A stretch of 64,000 bases of DNA from Caenibius tardaugens NBRC 16725. GTDB taxonomy: Bacteria > Pseudomonadota > Alphaproteobacteria > Sphingomonadales > Sphingomonadaceae. Made by a program: the position numbers and the translations under genes. Positions 8,460 to 16,700 of this stretch are shown piece by piece (the first letter of the stretch is position 1; every line of letters starts with the position of its first letter). The stretch covers positions 682,001 to 746,000 of the forward strand of contig NZ_CP034179.1 in assembly GCF_003860345.1 (NCBI RefSeq), written 5' to 3'. The notes below the pieces were generated by a model, which was not told the DNA's origin, did not search any database, and saw only the letters and a program-made list of their open reading frames with translations.

Positions 8460-8495
8460 GGGTAAAAAACATTTCACATGAAATCTTTTTTACCC
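8460..8495. promoter_or_regulatory. 36-bp near-perfect palindrome upstream of the P450 operon
   Basis: Two 17-bp arms (8460-8476 and 8479-8495) are inverted copies with a single C/C mismatch (8470 and 8485) and only a CA spacer. The arms read from GGGTAAAAAA through ATTTCA. It ends 105 bp before the P450 ATG and carries no codon-usage signal. It could be an operator for a dimeric or tetrameric repressor, or an RNA hairpin in the 5' leader; the TTTTTT within the right arm is not placed like a classic terminator. Confidence 0.6.
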
Positions 8496-8600
8496 TATCC
8501 TCCCGTCAGCATCAAAATGACTCGCCCCCCCTGCACCGTTCGCGCGGCGTTCCGGGCACAACAGGGCATACATTGGCGCAAGCATCGGAGAGGAATACAC

Positions 8601-9962
8601 ATGACGGATAGCGCTGTTCAGGAAACACCGACTCTCGCACCACCTATGATCAGCGGAGCGAAGCCGGATACCGGGCATTTTGAAGAATTCTGCCTAAATC
8701 CAGCCCCTTTCCTCATGCGCTGCCACGAAGAATGCGGAGAAGTGTCGTCGTTCGATCTGGCGGGATTGAAAACAACGCTTCTGGTTGGCGAAGAAGCGCA
8801 CGAAGCCGTCTATCGCGCGCCCGATTCCCAGTTGAGCGCCGCCCAGGCATATCAATTGATGGTTCCGGTGTTCGGGCAAGGCATCCAATATGGTGCGCCA
8901 CCAGCGATCGAGAGGCAGCAACTCAAAATCCAGGCCGCCGGATTGCGGCATGACCGAATGGTTCTCTACGCACCGATCATCGCCAAGGAAGTGCGCGAAT
9001 GGATTGCGGACTGGCCCGATCAGGGGGAAGACGATTTCTATGAACGCTTCACCGACCTCACTCTGAAAACATCCACACACTGCCTGATGGGTGCCGATTT
9101 CCGTGCGACCATGGGCGACGAATTCCGCGGCCTCTATCACGATCTCGAAATGTCCGTGGACCCGGCCGGACTGGCCGATCCCCATAAACACGGAGCGATG
9201 GCCGAGCGGCGGGACATTGCCCGCGCCCGCCTGAGCGAACTGATCGGCGAACGCGTGACGAAACGCAAGGAAGCACTGGCACGCGGGGAAGAGTTCCACG
9301 ATATGTTCCAGCACTATCTGGATGCGACTTATGCCGATGGCACCGCACTGACCGATCACGAAATCGCTGGCATGGTCGTCTGGTTCATGTTCGCGGGGCA
9401 CCATACATCGGGCAACACCTCGAGCTGGGTGCTGGTCGAACTCGCCCGCCATCCCGAACTGATGGCCGAAATTGTGGCAGAACTCGACGACTTGCTGGGC
9501 GATAGCGATGACGTCACCTTCCAGGCCTTGCGGGAAATGCCGAAGATGGACGCCTTCCTTGATGAAGTGCTGCGCCTCCACGCCCCGCTTGTCACACTAA
9601 CCCGGCGCGTCATGCATGATTTTCACTACAAGGATTACCTGATCGAGGCGGGCGGCAATGTGATGGTCAGCCCCTATGTCGCGCATCGCCTGCCGGAACT
9701 TTATGAAGATCCGCTGGTCTTCAACCCGAAACGCACATTCCCGGATGGCGCTTTCGCATATCTGCCGTTCGGCGGGGGTCGCCACAAATGCGTGGGCAAT
9801 GCCTTCGCCCTGCTGCAGGTGAAGACAATTTTTGCCTATCTGCTGCGCAAGTTCGAGTTTGAACTGAGCCAGCCTGCGGAATATTATCGCGATATCATGC
9901 CGTCGCTGATCCTGCGGCCGAGCGATCCGTGCCGGCTGCGCTTCCGTCGGAGAGTGCGATGA
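8601..9962 (+). CDS. Cytochrome P450, CYP51-like (sterol 14-demethylase-like)
   Basis: A soluble heme monooxygenase of 453 residues. The heme-thiolate loop is FGGGRHKCVGNAF near residue 400, the K-helix ExxR is EVLRLH, and the I-helix is MFAGHHTSGNTSSW. That I-helix, the region YQLMVPVFGQGIQYG and the C-terminal LLRKFEFELSQPAEYY all resemble Mycobacterium tuberculosis CYP51 as I remember it. The SRS1 segment ends in YG where CYP51 usually has an acidic residue, so substrate use may differ from lanosterol-type 14-alpha-demethylation. The start at 8601 has a clear ribosome site, GGAGAGGA at 8587-8594; longer in-frame starts lie in the palindrome. It overlaps the ferredoxin start by 4 bp. The 3Fe-4S ferredoxin is the probable electron donor. 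The true substrate is unknown. Confidence 0.9.
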   Translation: MTDSAVQETPTLAPPMISGAKPDTGHFEEFCLNPAPFLMRCHEECGEVSSFDLAGLKTTLLVGEEAHEAVYRAPDSQLSAAQAYQLMVPVFGQGIQYGAPPAIERQQLKIQAAGLRHDRMVLYAPIIAKEVREWIADWPDQGEDDFYERFTDLTLKTSTHCLMGADFRATMGDEFRGLYHDLEMSVDPAGLADPHKHGAMAERRDIARARLSELIGERVTKRKEALARGEEFHDMFQHYLDATYADGTALTDHEIAGMVVWFMFAGHHTSGNTSSWVLVELARHPELMAEIVAELDDLLGDSDDVTFQALREMPKMDAFLDEVLRLHAPLVTLTRRVMHDFHYKDYLIEAGGNVMVSPYVAHRLPELYEDPLVFNPKRTFPDGAFAYLPFGGGRHKCVGNAFALLQVKTIFAYLLRKFEFELSQPAEYYRDIMPSLILRPSDPCRLRFRRRVR

Positions 9963-10201
9963 CCGGCCCCACGATCGAGGGAAAGTTTCGCATCGAACTC
10001 GATTTTGACCTGTGTCAGGGCCACGGTGTCTGCGCGGGCGATGCCCCTGAGATTTTCACAGTGCTGGAAAACAGGCTCGGCTACGCCAAAGTGCGGTTGA
10101 TCAATCCCGACCCGCCGCCAGAATTGCACAGCGGCTTGCTGAACGCGGTCAAATATTGCCCCAACCGGGTAATTCGCATCGTAAAGGTTGATGATTCCTG
10201 A
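9959..10201 (+). CDS. 3Fe-4S ferredoxin, P450 redox partner
   Basis: An 80-residue ferredoxin with cluster motif CQGHGVC (CX5C) near residue 20 and a distal CP (KYCPNRVI) near residue 66. The lack of a further cysteine in the first motif indicates a 3Fe-4S rather than 4Fe-4S cluster, as in actinobacterial P450 ferredoxins. It starts inside the P450 stop (ATGA overlap), so the two should be made in fixed proportion. A ferredoxin reductase is not encoded nearby and must come from elsewhere in the genome. The pairing mirrors the CYP51-ferredoxin gene pair of Mycobacterium tuberculosis. Confidence 0.92.
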   Translation: MTGPTIEGKFRIELDFDLCQGHGVCAGDAPEIFTVLENRLGYAKVRLINPDPPPELHSGLLNAVKYCPNRVIRIVKVDDS

Positions 10202-10225
10202 CAAGACGGCAATAGCAGCCGCCAC

Positions 10226-10849
10226 ATGAGCACAAGCAGCGACAACACAATTGCGCCCATGGGGCGGCAGGCGCAGAAATCACTGCGCACCCGCGAACGC
10301 CTTATTGAATCGACCATTACGCTGATCCGGCAAGGTGGCCTCGCCGCCGCCAGCGCCAAACGTATCGCCGATGGTGCAGGCATGACATGGGGCGCGGCAC
10401 AGCATCATTTCGGTTCGAAAGAGCAGATTCTCGAAGCTATCGTGGCGCGATCCCACGAAAGTTTCGTCAGCCGGTTTGCCGACATGGACGCCAGCCCGCC
10501 CGTGGAGGAGCGGATTGAATCCTTTCTCACCCGGATGTGGGCCCATTATCGCAGCGAAGCCTATCTCGCCACAATCGAGATCATCATGGCTGATCGCGGG
10601 CCGGAACAGGAAAACATCAGGCTTACCGCGTTCGAATGGCCCAATCCCGATCACGTCGAAATGATGACGCGCATCTTCGGCGATCGGGGCGTTTCACCGG
10701 AAGAGCTGCTGGAAGCGTTGATTTTCGTCCATTGCCTGCTCACTGGCCTCGCCATTCAGGAATTGCTCGAGAACGATACCGGCCGTCTTGAAGGGCATCT
10801 GCGACGGTGCCAGCGCATGCTGGCATCGATACTGCAGGCCGAGGGCTGA
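10226..10849 (+). CDS. TetR-family transcriptional regulator of the P450 operon (probable)
   Basis: A 207-residue TetR protein. Its helix-turn-helix covers residues about 20-65: RERLIESTITLIRQGGLAAA, then AKRIADGAGMTWGAAQHHFGSKEQIL. The C-terminal domain is a helical ligand pocket with no recognised signature. It begins 24 bp after the ferredoxin stop on the same strand, so it is likely co-transcribed and may control the operon by feedback, possibly through the upstream palindrome; this is inferred from position. No strong ribosome site is visible before its ATG, which hints at reinitiation after the ferredoxin. Confidence 0.86.
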   Translation: MSTSSDNTIAPMGRQAQKSLRTRERLIESTITLIRQGGLAAASAKRIADGAGMTWGAAQHHFGSKEQILEAIVARSHESFVSRFADMDASPPVEERIESFLTRMWAHYRSEAYLATIEIIMADRGPEQENIRLTAFEWPNPDHVEMMTRIFGDRGVSPEELLEALIFVHCLLTGLAIQELLENDTGRLEGHLRRCQRMLASILQAEG

Positions 10850-10856
10850 CTCCCCC

Positions 10857-11474
10857 CTATTCCTGACGGGAGACCCCCTCCGACTTGGGGGAAAGCAGCC
10901 GCTTCAGGAAACTTCGCAAGATCAGCAGAACCGTGATGCACGCAGCCAGCAGGACCAATGCGATGATCCCCGCCGTCACCGGTTCGGCAAGCGCCAGATA
11001 AAGCAGCCCGCCCGTCGCCACATCCTCTCCCGTGGAAACGAGGACATTGCTGACCGGTTCCGGGCTCGTGTTGACCACGGCACGCGTTCCCGCCTTGGCG
11101 CTGTGCGACAGCAGAGCCGCACTCCCGCCCAGCAGCAGGCTCAGCACCTGCCAGGTGGTGTCCTGCGGATCGACGATCGCCATGGCCAGCAAGGCCCCGC
11201 CAATCGGCCTTACCAGAGTGTGGACCCCATCCCAGATGGAATCGAGCCACGGCAGCTTGTCCGCAAAAAATTCGGCAACCAGGCCCACGAAGGACACGCC
11301 CAGCACCCACGGGTTGGCGAGGATGTCCAGCCCGCTGACATGATCGGGCAAATTCAGCCAACCGGTCCGCATCGCCAGCCCGACAGCAAAGGTACACAAA
11401 TATATGCGCCATCCCGAAAGCAGACTGACACTGCCTGCAACGCCAATCAGTTCGACAATGCCCATATTCAGCAT
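10857..11474 (-). CDS. DUF4126 family membrane protein
   Basis: A 205-residue membrane protein with about five hydrophobic segments. The family landmarks are SVSLLSGWRIYLCTFAVGLAMR near the start, NPWVLGVSFVGLVAEFFADKLPWLDSIWD, RPIGGALLAMA and GGSAALLSHSAKAGTRAVVNTSPEP; the last, SHSAKAGTRA, is characteristic of DUF4126. The molecular role of the family is not known. An alternative ATG three codons in (11465) is equally plausible. It is convergent with the TetR gene 7 bp away and stands alone, 244 bp after DUF779. Confidence 0.82.
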   Translation of the reverse strand: MLNMGIVELIGVAGSVSLLSGWRIYLCTFAVGLAMRTGWLNLPDHVSGLDILANPWVLGVSFVGLVAEFFADKLPWLDSIWDGVHTLVRPIGGALLAMAIVDPQDTTWQVLSLLLGGSAALLSHSAKAGTRAVVNTSPEPVSNVLVSTGEDVATGGLLYLALAEPVTAGIIALVLLAACITVLLILRSFLKRLLSPKSEGVSRQE

Positions 11475-11616
11475 CCCCCGGCATGGTTCCCTAGGAAACC
11501 CTGGGACAGAGAAACGCCAAAACCGGAACGTTGCAAGACAATTCCGTCTTTCCGCCCGGCGCTCGCCCCTTTATCCTGTGTAAATAAGCACGAGCTTGCC
11601 GATTGTTCCTGATAAA

Positions 11617-11640
11617 CGATCATTTCTTTTACAATGATCG
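11617..11640. promoter_or_regulatory. Inverted repeat CGATCAT-N10-ATGATCG
   Basis: Perfect 7-bp arms around a T-rich 10-bp centre lie between the DUF779 and DUF4126 genes. It sits in the region that must hold the DUF4126 promoter or the DUF779 transcript end. Either an operator or a weak hairpin is possible. Confidence 0.3.
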
Positions 11641-11718
11641 CCCTCCCCTGCACCCGAAAGATGCGGTAATCTTCACAGGAATACCGGATGAATGCGATGG
11701 ATTATTCTCTTTGACCCC

Positions 11719-12102
11719 TCAGAGACTGCCCAGCTTCGCCAGTTCTTCACCGGTAAACACACGGCCACGCGTCAGAAACCGCTGCTCCCGTCCATTGTCG
11801 AGACTGAACATACCGCCACGTCCAGGCACCACATCGAGGATCAGTTGTGTATGCGCCCATGCCTGCCCCTGTGCCCGGCCGATATAGACGGGGGCATCGC
11901 CCACTTCTCCCAACAGGATATCGCTATCGCCGATGCGGAATTCGCCCTGCGGATAACACATGGGTGACGAACCGTCGCAACAGCCGCCCGATTGGTGGAA
12001 CATGATCGGGCCATATTCACCCTGCAATTCGGCGATCAGTGCCAGTGCGGCCGGGGTGGCGATCACACGCCGGACATTGTCCGCAAACCCGCCCGCCATC
12101 AT
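11719..12102 (-). CDS. DUF779 domain protein, aldehyde dehydrogenase partner
   Basis: A small 127-residue protein with the DUF779 core: ALIAELQGEYGPIMFHQSGGCCDGSSPMCYPQGEF near residues 20-55, then WAHTQLILDVVPGRGGMFSLDNGREQRFLTRGRVF. The paired cysteines in GGCCDGS and the later PMC could bind a metal, but this is not established. Genes of this family are repeatedly found next to ExaC/AldB-type aldehyde dehydrogenases, exactly as here (21 bp downstream of one). It is probably co-transcribed with and needed for the dehydrogenase; the mechanism is unknown. Confidence 0.87.
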   Translation of the reverse strand: MMAGGFADNVRRVIATPAALALIAELQGEYGPIMFHQSGGCCDGSSPMCYPQGEFRIGDSDILLGEVGDAPVYIGRAQGQAWAHTQLILDVVPGRGGMFSLDNGREQRFLTRGRVFTGEELAKLGSL

Positions 12103-12123
12103 CGTGCCATCCCCCGCAGCGGA

Positions 12124-13650
12124 TCAGAAAAAGCCCAGCTTCTTAGGGCTGTAACTGACCAGCATATTCTTCGTCTGCTGATAGTGATCCAGCATCATGC
12201 GGTGATTTTCCCGCCCGATGCCGGACTGCTTGTAGCCGCCGAACGCCGCATGGGCCGGATAGGCATGATAGCAATTGGTCCACACACGCCCTGCTTTGAT
12301 CGCACGGCCGAAACGGTAGCAGGTATTGGCCTCGCGGCTCCAGATACCGGCACCCAGCCCGTACAGCGTGTCATTGGCGATTTCGAGTGCTTCGGCCTCG
12401 TCCTTGAACGTGGTGACCGAAAGCACCGGACCAAAGATTTCCTCCTGAAAAATCCGCATCCGGTTATGCCCTTTGAACACGGTCGGCTGGATATAGTACC
12501 CTTCCGATAACGCTCCGCCGAGATTGGCGGCACCACCGCCGATCAGCAGTTCGGCCCCTTCCTGTTTGCCGATATCGATATAGGACAGAATCTTCTCGCG
12601 CTGTTCGGACGATGCCTGCGCCCCGATCATGGTCGCCGGGTCCAGCGGATTGCCCTGCACGATCGCTTCCACGCGTTTCAGCGCGCGTTCCATGAACCGG
12701 TCGTAGATTTTCTCGTGCACGATCGCCCGGCTCGGGCAGGTGCAGACTTCCCCCTGATTGAGCGCGAACATGACAAATCCTTCGATAGCCTTGTCGAAGA
12801 AATCATCGTCTTCGCGGGTCACGTCCTCGAAGAAGATGTTCGGGCTCTTGCCGCCGAGTTCCAGCGTGACCGGGATGAGGTTTTCGCTCGCATATTGCAT
12901 AATCAGACGGCCGGTGGTGGTTTCCCCCGTAAACGCGATCTTGGCGATCCGGCTCGACGAGGCGAGCGGTTTTCCGGCCTCCAGACCGAAGCCGTTGACA
13001 ATGTTGAGCACGCCCGGCGGCAGCAGATCGCCCACCAGATCGATCCACACCATGATGCTGGCAGGGGTCTGCTCTGCCGGTTTGAGCACGATGCAGTTGC
13101 CAGCCGCCAGCGCCGGCGCGAGTTTCCATGCGGCCATCAACAGCGGGAAATTCCACGGGATGATCTGCCCCACCACACCCAACGGTTCGTGGAAGTGATA
13201 GGCCACCGTATCGTGATCGATTTCGCTGATTGATCCTTCCTGTGCGCGGATCACCCCGGCAAAATAGCGGAAGTGATCGATGGCCAGCGGCACATCGGCC
13301 GCCATGGTTTCGCGGATCGGCTTGCCATTGTCCCAGGTTTCGGCAGTCGCCAGTTTTTCCAGATTGGCTTCCATCCGGTCCGCGATCCGGCTGAGGATCA
13401 GGGCACGCTCCGCCGCTGATGTGCGCCCCCATGCGTCCTTCGCGGCATGGGCTGCATCGAGTGCGGCATCGATGTCGTTGCCGTCGGACCGGGCAATCGC
13501 ACCTACGGGCTTGCCGGTGATGGGCGAGATATTCTCGAAGTAGCGCCCCGCTTTGGGCGCAACCCACTGGCCGCCGATAAAGTTGTCATACCGGGCAGCA
13601 AACGGAGCCTTGAGCGTGTCGTCCGAACGGTCTTGCACCAAAGTGTTCAT
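12124..13650 (-). CDS. NAD-dependent aldehyde dehydrogenase, ExaC/AldB (acetaldehyde) type
   Basis: A full-length 508-residue aldehyde dehydrogenase. The oxyanion/fold text [26 protein letters not shown] is near residue 160, the general base Glu is in [15 protein letters not shown] near 270, and the catalytic Cys is in [16 protein letters not shown] near 303-305. The GEVCTCPSR form, the [17 protein letters not shown] ending and the neighbouring DUF779 gene indicate the acetaldehyde dehydrogenase group that serves ethanol oxidation in Pseudomonas (ExaC) and Cupriavidus. It likely oxidises short aliphatic aldehydes to acids in the cytoplasm. Its start has AGAGGA 9 bp upstream. It follows RidA by 59 bp, so it may extend the aminotransferase operon. 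Confidence 0.92.
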   Translation of the reverse strand: MNTLVQDRSDDTLKAPFAARYDNFIGGQWVAPKAGRYFENISPITGKPVGAIARSDGNDIDAALDAAHAAKDAWGRTSAAERALILSRIADRMEANLEKLATAETWDNGKPIRETMAADVPLAIDHFRYFAGVIRAQEGSISEIDHDTVAYHFHEPLGVVGQIIPWNFPLLMAAWKLAPALAAGNCIVLKPAEQTPASIMVWIDLVGDLLPPGVLNIVNGFGLEAGKPLASSSRIAKIAFTGETTTGRLIMQYASENLIPVTLELGGKSPNIFFEDVTREDDDFFDKAIEGFVMFALNQGEVCTCPSRAIVHEKIYDRFMERALKRVEAIVQGNPLDPATMIGAQASSEQREKILSYIDIGKQEGAELLIGGGAANLGGALSEGYYIQPTVFKGHNRMRIFQEEIFGPVLSVTTFKDEAEALEIANDTLYGLGAGIWSREANTCYRFGRAIKAGRVWTNCYHAYPAHAAFGGYKQSGIGRENHRMMLDHYQQTKNMLVSYSPKKLGFF

Positions 13651-13709
13651 GGGCCTGAATCCTCTTCGTTTTTTACGCGCCTCTAAACCGGGTACGCGGC
13701 ATCGAAAGC

Positions 13710-14120
13710 TCAGTTCCCCGGAATGACGGCAATCGCGCTTATTTCCACCATCATGCCCGGCGCGCCAAGCCGTGTCACCCCGACGAGCGTCGAAGCGTTC
13801 GGCGGGAAAGCCTGACCATCGAGCGCCACCCGCATCGCATCGATAAGCACCGCCGTTTTTTCTTCATCCAGATCGACGACATAGATCGTCGTGCTCGCCA
13901 CGTCGGCCGGACTGGCACCGACCGCAGCCAGCGCATCGCGCAGATTGCGATAGGCCTGCACTGTCTGCACATGAAGGTCATTGGCTCCGATCAGATTGAA
14001 ATCCCGATCGAACGCCCCCTGCCCCGCTATAAATGCCATCTGCCCCGGGCCCGCAACGACGATCTGGGAGAATTGCGGAAGGGCGAACAATTCGGGTGGA
14101 TTGATATGGGTAACTGTCAT
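13710..14120 (-). CDS. RidA/YjgF/UK114-family protein
   Basis: A 136-residue member of the Rid family, which hydrolyses reactive enamine/imine intermediates or related adducts. The conserved path is visible: an N-terminal strand ([22 protein letters not shown]), [28 protein letters not shown] in the middle and [17 protein letters not shown] at the end. The Arg that binds carboxylates in true RidA is not clear here: the strand reads [18 protein letters not shown], with Arg in TRLG. It lies downstream of an aminotransferase gene, where enamine or imine intermediates would be formed. The ATG at 14120 was chosen because it precedes the conserved domain. Confidence 0.88.
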   Translation of the reverse strand: MTVTHINPPELFALPQFSQIVVAGPGQMAFIAGQGAFDRDFNLIGANDLHVQTVQAYRNLRDALAAVGASPADVASTTIYVVDLDEEKTAVLIDAMRVALDGQAFPPNASTLVGVTRLGAPGMMVEISAIAVIPGN

Positions 14121-14168
14121 TGCTGTCTTTCTTCTACGTGCGATTATAAGCCTGCCACCTAATGGCAA

Positions 14169-15017
14169 TCAGGGCAGCCCCGCCCCCGCCACATCGACCC
14201 GGACGATATCGATCCGTCCACCCCGCGCCGCCACGGTGACGGTCGGATCATGATCCGGCGCGCAGCACAGATAGAGATCGCCGCCATCAGCCCCGCCCAG
14301 CATGCAGGCATAGGGCATGGCGCCTTCGGTGGTCACGCGGCCGATAATCGCACCGCCTTCGGCCACGCGCAGTGCAGCATGGGCATAAGGCGCCGCGATC
14401 CACACGGCGCCCTCCGCATCCAGACATATGCCATCGGGCACATGATCCCCAAGGTCGGCGAACAGCCGCCGCCCGGACAGCTTGCCTGCCGGGTCGATAT
14501 CGAACTGCGTCAGGCACCGCCCCATCGATTCCGCGATAATCAGCACTTTACCATCCGGGCTGATGACCGTACCATTGGGGCAATCGAGCCCGTCCGCCGC
14601 CACCGCGACCGCCCCGTCGGGTTCCACGGCGACAATGCAGGTCTTGCGCGGCGCTTCCCCGCCATCGAAATCGAAGCCAATATTGCCGACATAGGCACGC
14701 CCATACAGATCGACGACCATGTCGTTGCTATGCCCGGGGTGATAGGCGGAAAGCTCGGCATGGACGGACAGCGTGCCGTCATGCGCCCGGCGATAGAGGC
14801 GGCGTTCGTGCATCGACACCACCAGCAGGGTGCCATCCGGCATCCAGCCCAGCCCCGAGGGACCACCCGGAACCGCAAACCGTTCCACCAACGTGCCATC
14901 GGGTTCGAGCACCACCACTTCCCGGGCATGCTGATCGGAGAACCACAAGCGGCCATCGTGCCAGCGCGGCCCTTCGGGGAAGGCGAAACCGGTGGCAATC
15001 GTGCGCGGCGCCGTCAT
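14169..15017 (-). CDS. SMP-30/gluconolactonase-family hydrolase
   Basis: A 282-residue six-bladed beta-propeller of the SMP-30/lactonase family. Metal-ligand regions are visible: Glu in FAFPEGPRWHDGRLWFSDQ near residue 18, Asn in GHSNDMVVDLYGRAYVGNIGFD near 105, Asn in DCPNGTVISPDGKVL near 150, and Asp in VPDGICLDAEGAVWIA near 195. Such enzymes hydrolyse sugar-acid or other lactones using a divalent metal; the substrate here is unknown. It starts with an ATGA overlap on the aminotransferase stop, so it is translationally coupled to it, and RidA follows 48 bp later. Confidence 0.9.
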   Translation of the reverse strand: MTAPRTIATGFAFPEGPRWHDGRLWFSDQHAREVVVLEPDGTLVERFAVPGGPSGLGWMPDGTLLVVSMHERRLYRRAHDGTLSVHAELSAYHPGHSNDMVVDLYGRAYVGNIGFDFDGGEAPRKTCIVAVEPDGAVAVAADGLDCPNGTVISPDGKVLIIAESMGRCLTQFDIDPAGKLSGRRLFADLGDHVPDGICLDAEGAVWIAAPYAHAALRVAEGGAIIGRVTTEGAMPYACMLGGADGGDLYLCCAPDHDPTVTVAARGGRIDIVRVDVAGAGLP

Positions 15018-16231
15018 GCCGCCACCCGCACGCATTGGCGCAGAATGCCGCCCAGCGTTTCCAGCCCTTCGCGGATCACATCCTCGCTCACATGGCTATA
15101 GGCCAGTCGCAGGAACTGGCGCCCGCCGGTATCGTTCATGAACCGTTCGCCGGGGCGGAAAAATATCCCTTCGCGTTCGGCCATCCGCGCCGCAGTGCCC
15201 CAGTCGATCCGCTCGTCAATCTCCACCCAGAGATAGAAAGAGCCTTGCGGCTCGCGAAATCTGACATAATCGCCGCAATGTTCGCGCAGCGCGCGCGCGG
15301 CGGTTTCCGCCTTGGCCTTGTAGACCTTGTTCGCGTCCACCAGATGCGGTTCGAGCAAGCCTTCCGCCATATACTCGGTCATCACCCGCGCCAGCCACTG
15401 GCCAACCCCGAGATCCTGCCGCACCGCTGCCAGAGCCGCGATCGCTTCGGGTTGCCCGGCGATCCACCCGAGCCGCAGCGCGGGCGCGACAATCTTGCTG
15501 AAACTGCCGCACTGGATGACCAGCCCGGTATCGTCCATGCTCATCAACGTGGGCAGGTCTTCGCCGGCAAAGCGCAAATCGCCATAGACGTTGTCCTCGA
15601 CAATCACAAAACTGTGCTGACGGGCGAGATCGAGCAATTTGCGCCGACGCGCCACCGGCATTTCCGTTGCGGTCGGGGTCTGGAAGGTCGGGATGGTATA
15701 GACCATCTTCACCCGGTCGCCCTCTATGGCGAGCAGGGCCTCCAACGCGTCCACATCCATGCCACTGTCATCGACGGGCACAGTGCGCAGATCCGCCCCA
15801 GCCATGTCCATGAAGCGCAAGGCATAGGGAAACGAAGCCGCTTCGACGACGACAATATCGCCCTTGTTGACATAGCCATTGATCGCCAGCGCGATGCCCT
15901 GCACCGACCCCGACGTCAGAATGACCCCGCGCGGCCCCACGTCGACACCCTGCTGGCGCGCGATACGTTGTGCGATCTGTTCGCGCAGTCCCTTGTAACC
16001 GAAGACGAGTTCTTCATACCCCGTATCGGGATCGAAATAATCCAGTACATCGGCCCCGTCGCGTTGCAGCACCAGTTTCGCCAGCCGCGTCAGATCGTCG
16101 CGCGGAAAGGTCTCGGGCGCGGCCAGACCCTGATCGAAGTTGAACACGGCGGGGACTTCCGGATCAGGGAAGAACAACGGCGGCCCGCTCCCGGCGAGAT
16201 CGGACCGCAGGGCATCAATCGGCTTTGTCAT
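15014..16231 (-). CDS. PLP-dependent aminotransferase, class I/II (2-aminoadipate/valine-pyruvate-like)
   Basis: A 405-residue fold-type I aminotransferase without the MocR DNA-binding domain. The PLP lysine lies in IQCGSFSKIVAPALRLGW near residue 240. Also visible are YGYKGLREQIA-like text (FGYKGLREQIAQRIARQQG), the cofactor loop ILTSGSVQGIALAIN, the Tyr-bearing PTFQTPTATEMPVARRRKLL and VIVEDNVYGDLRF. This matches the group acting on 2-aminoadipate, aromatic or branched amino acids; I cannot choose the substrate. The start ATG at 16231 is preceded by GGAGAGGATAAGGAC. It leads the aminotransferase-lactonase-RidA operon and is divergent from the PQQ dehydrogenase operon, suggesting a shared pathway (inference). 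Confidence 0.88.
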   Translation of the reverse strand: MTKPIDALRSDLAGSGPPLFFPDPEVPAVFNFDQGLAAPETFPRDDLTRLAKLVLQRDGADVLDYFDPDTGYEELVFGYKGLREQIAQRIARQQGVDVGPRGVILTSGSVQGIALAINGYVNKGDIVVVEAASFPYALRFMDMAGADLRTVPVDDSGMDVDALEALLAIEGDRVKMVYTIPTFQTPTATEMPVARRRKLLDLARQHSFVIVEDNVYGDLRFAGEDLPTLMSMDDTGLVIQCGSFSKIVAPALRLGWIAGQPEAIAALAAVRQDLGVGQWLARVMTEYMAEGLLEPHLVDANKVYKAKAETAARALREHCGDYVRFREPQGSFYLWVEIDERIDWGTAARMAEREGIFFRPGERFMNDTGGRQFLRLAYSHVSEDVIREGLETLGGILRQCVRVAA

Positions 16232-16700
16232 TGTCCTTATCCTCTCCTCACACCGGCCCGGCGCGGTGGCGCGTACAGCCTGCGCTGCGGACACGGCGGC
16301 AGATCGCCTGCCATCCACACCGCTGCGGCATGCCGCCTGCTTCTCCCAACCGTCGCACGGTACCATGCGTATCGAATCGTTGGGGGGAACATGCTGTGTT
16401 GCGCCAACCACTTCAATGCACAATACGGTTCACCGATGGGGAGCATTGTCGCGCAGCCGGAGGCAAACATCGCTTTCCCTTTGCCCCCTATGCCTGGCGA
16501 TCCGCTATGCGCACGATCGCCCTTCCGGGCCGGTCCACGCAAAACGTGCAATTGTGGCGCGATCGCTTCGACATTTTCGTTACGGCATTCCCGCACGACT
16601 GCGCAATTATCGCCTCAACAAAACAGTTGTTTGACGAATTCGAAACCAGGCGTGTAGAAACGCTGTCTTAACCGGGGCAACGCATGCCGTCGGGACGGAG
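16232..16700. other. Divergent promoter region, aminotransferase / PQQ dehydrogenase
   Basis: A 469-bp gene-free stretch between two divergent operons. A sigma-70-like candidate for the PQQ dehydrogenase is TTGACG at 16631-16636 with TGTAGA at 16653-16658, 16 bp apart. I see no convincing open frame, tRNA or riboswitch in it; the short frames present are GC-rich artefacts. Confidence 0.4.

Larger units (their letters stand above)
8143..8600. other. AT-rich intergenic regulatory region before the P450 operon
   Basis: This 458-bp gene-free stretch is much richer in A and T than its surroundings. It holds the divergent promoters of the MarR gene and the P450 operon, a pair of 19-bp direct repeats and a 36-bp palindrome, listed separately. 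Open frames inside it have no family resemblance and poor codon use, so I treat them as noncoding. Confidence 0.6.

Noticed and set aside
8172-8477. A 101-codon minus-strand frame in the AT-rich region before the P450 gene
   Set aside because: Its start arises from the palindrome, codon use is unlike neighbours, and the product has no recognisable domain.
10874-10891. CCCCC-N8-GGGGG hairpin near the TetR / DUF4126 convergence
   Set aside because: It lies inside the DUF4126 coding end, the stem is only 5 bp and there is no U-tract.
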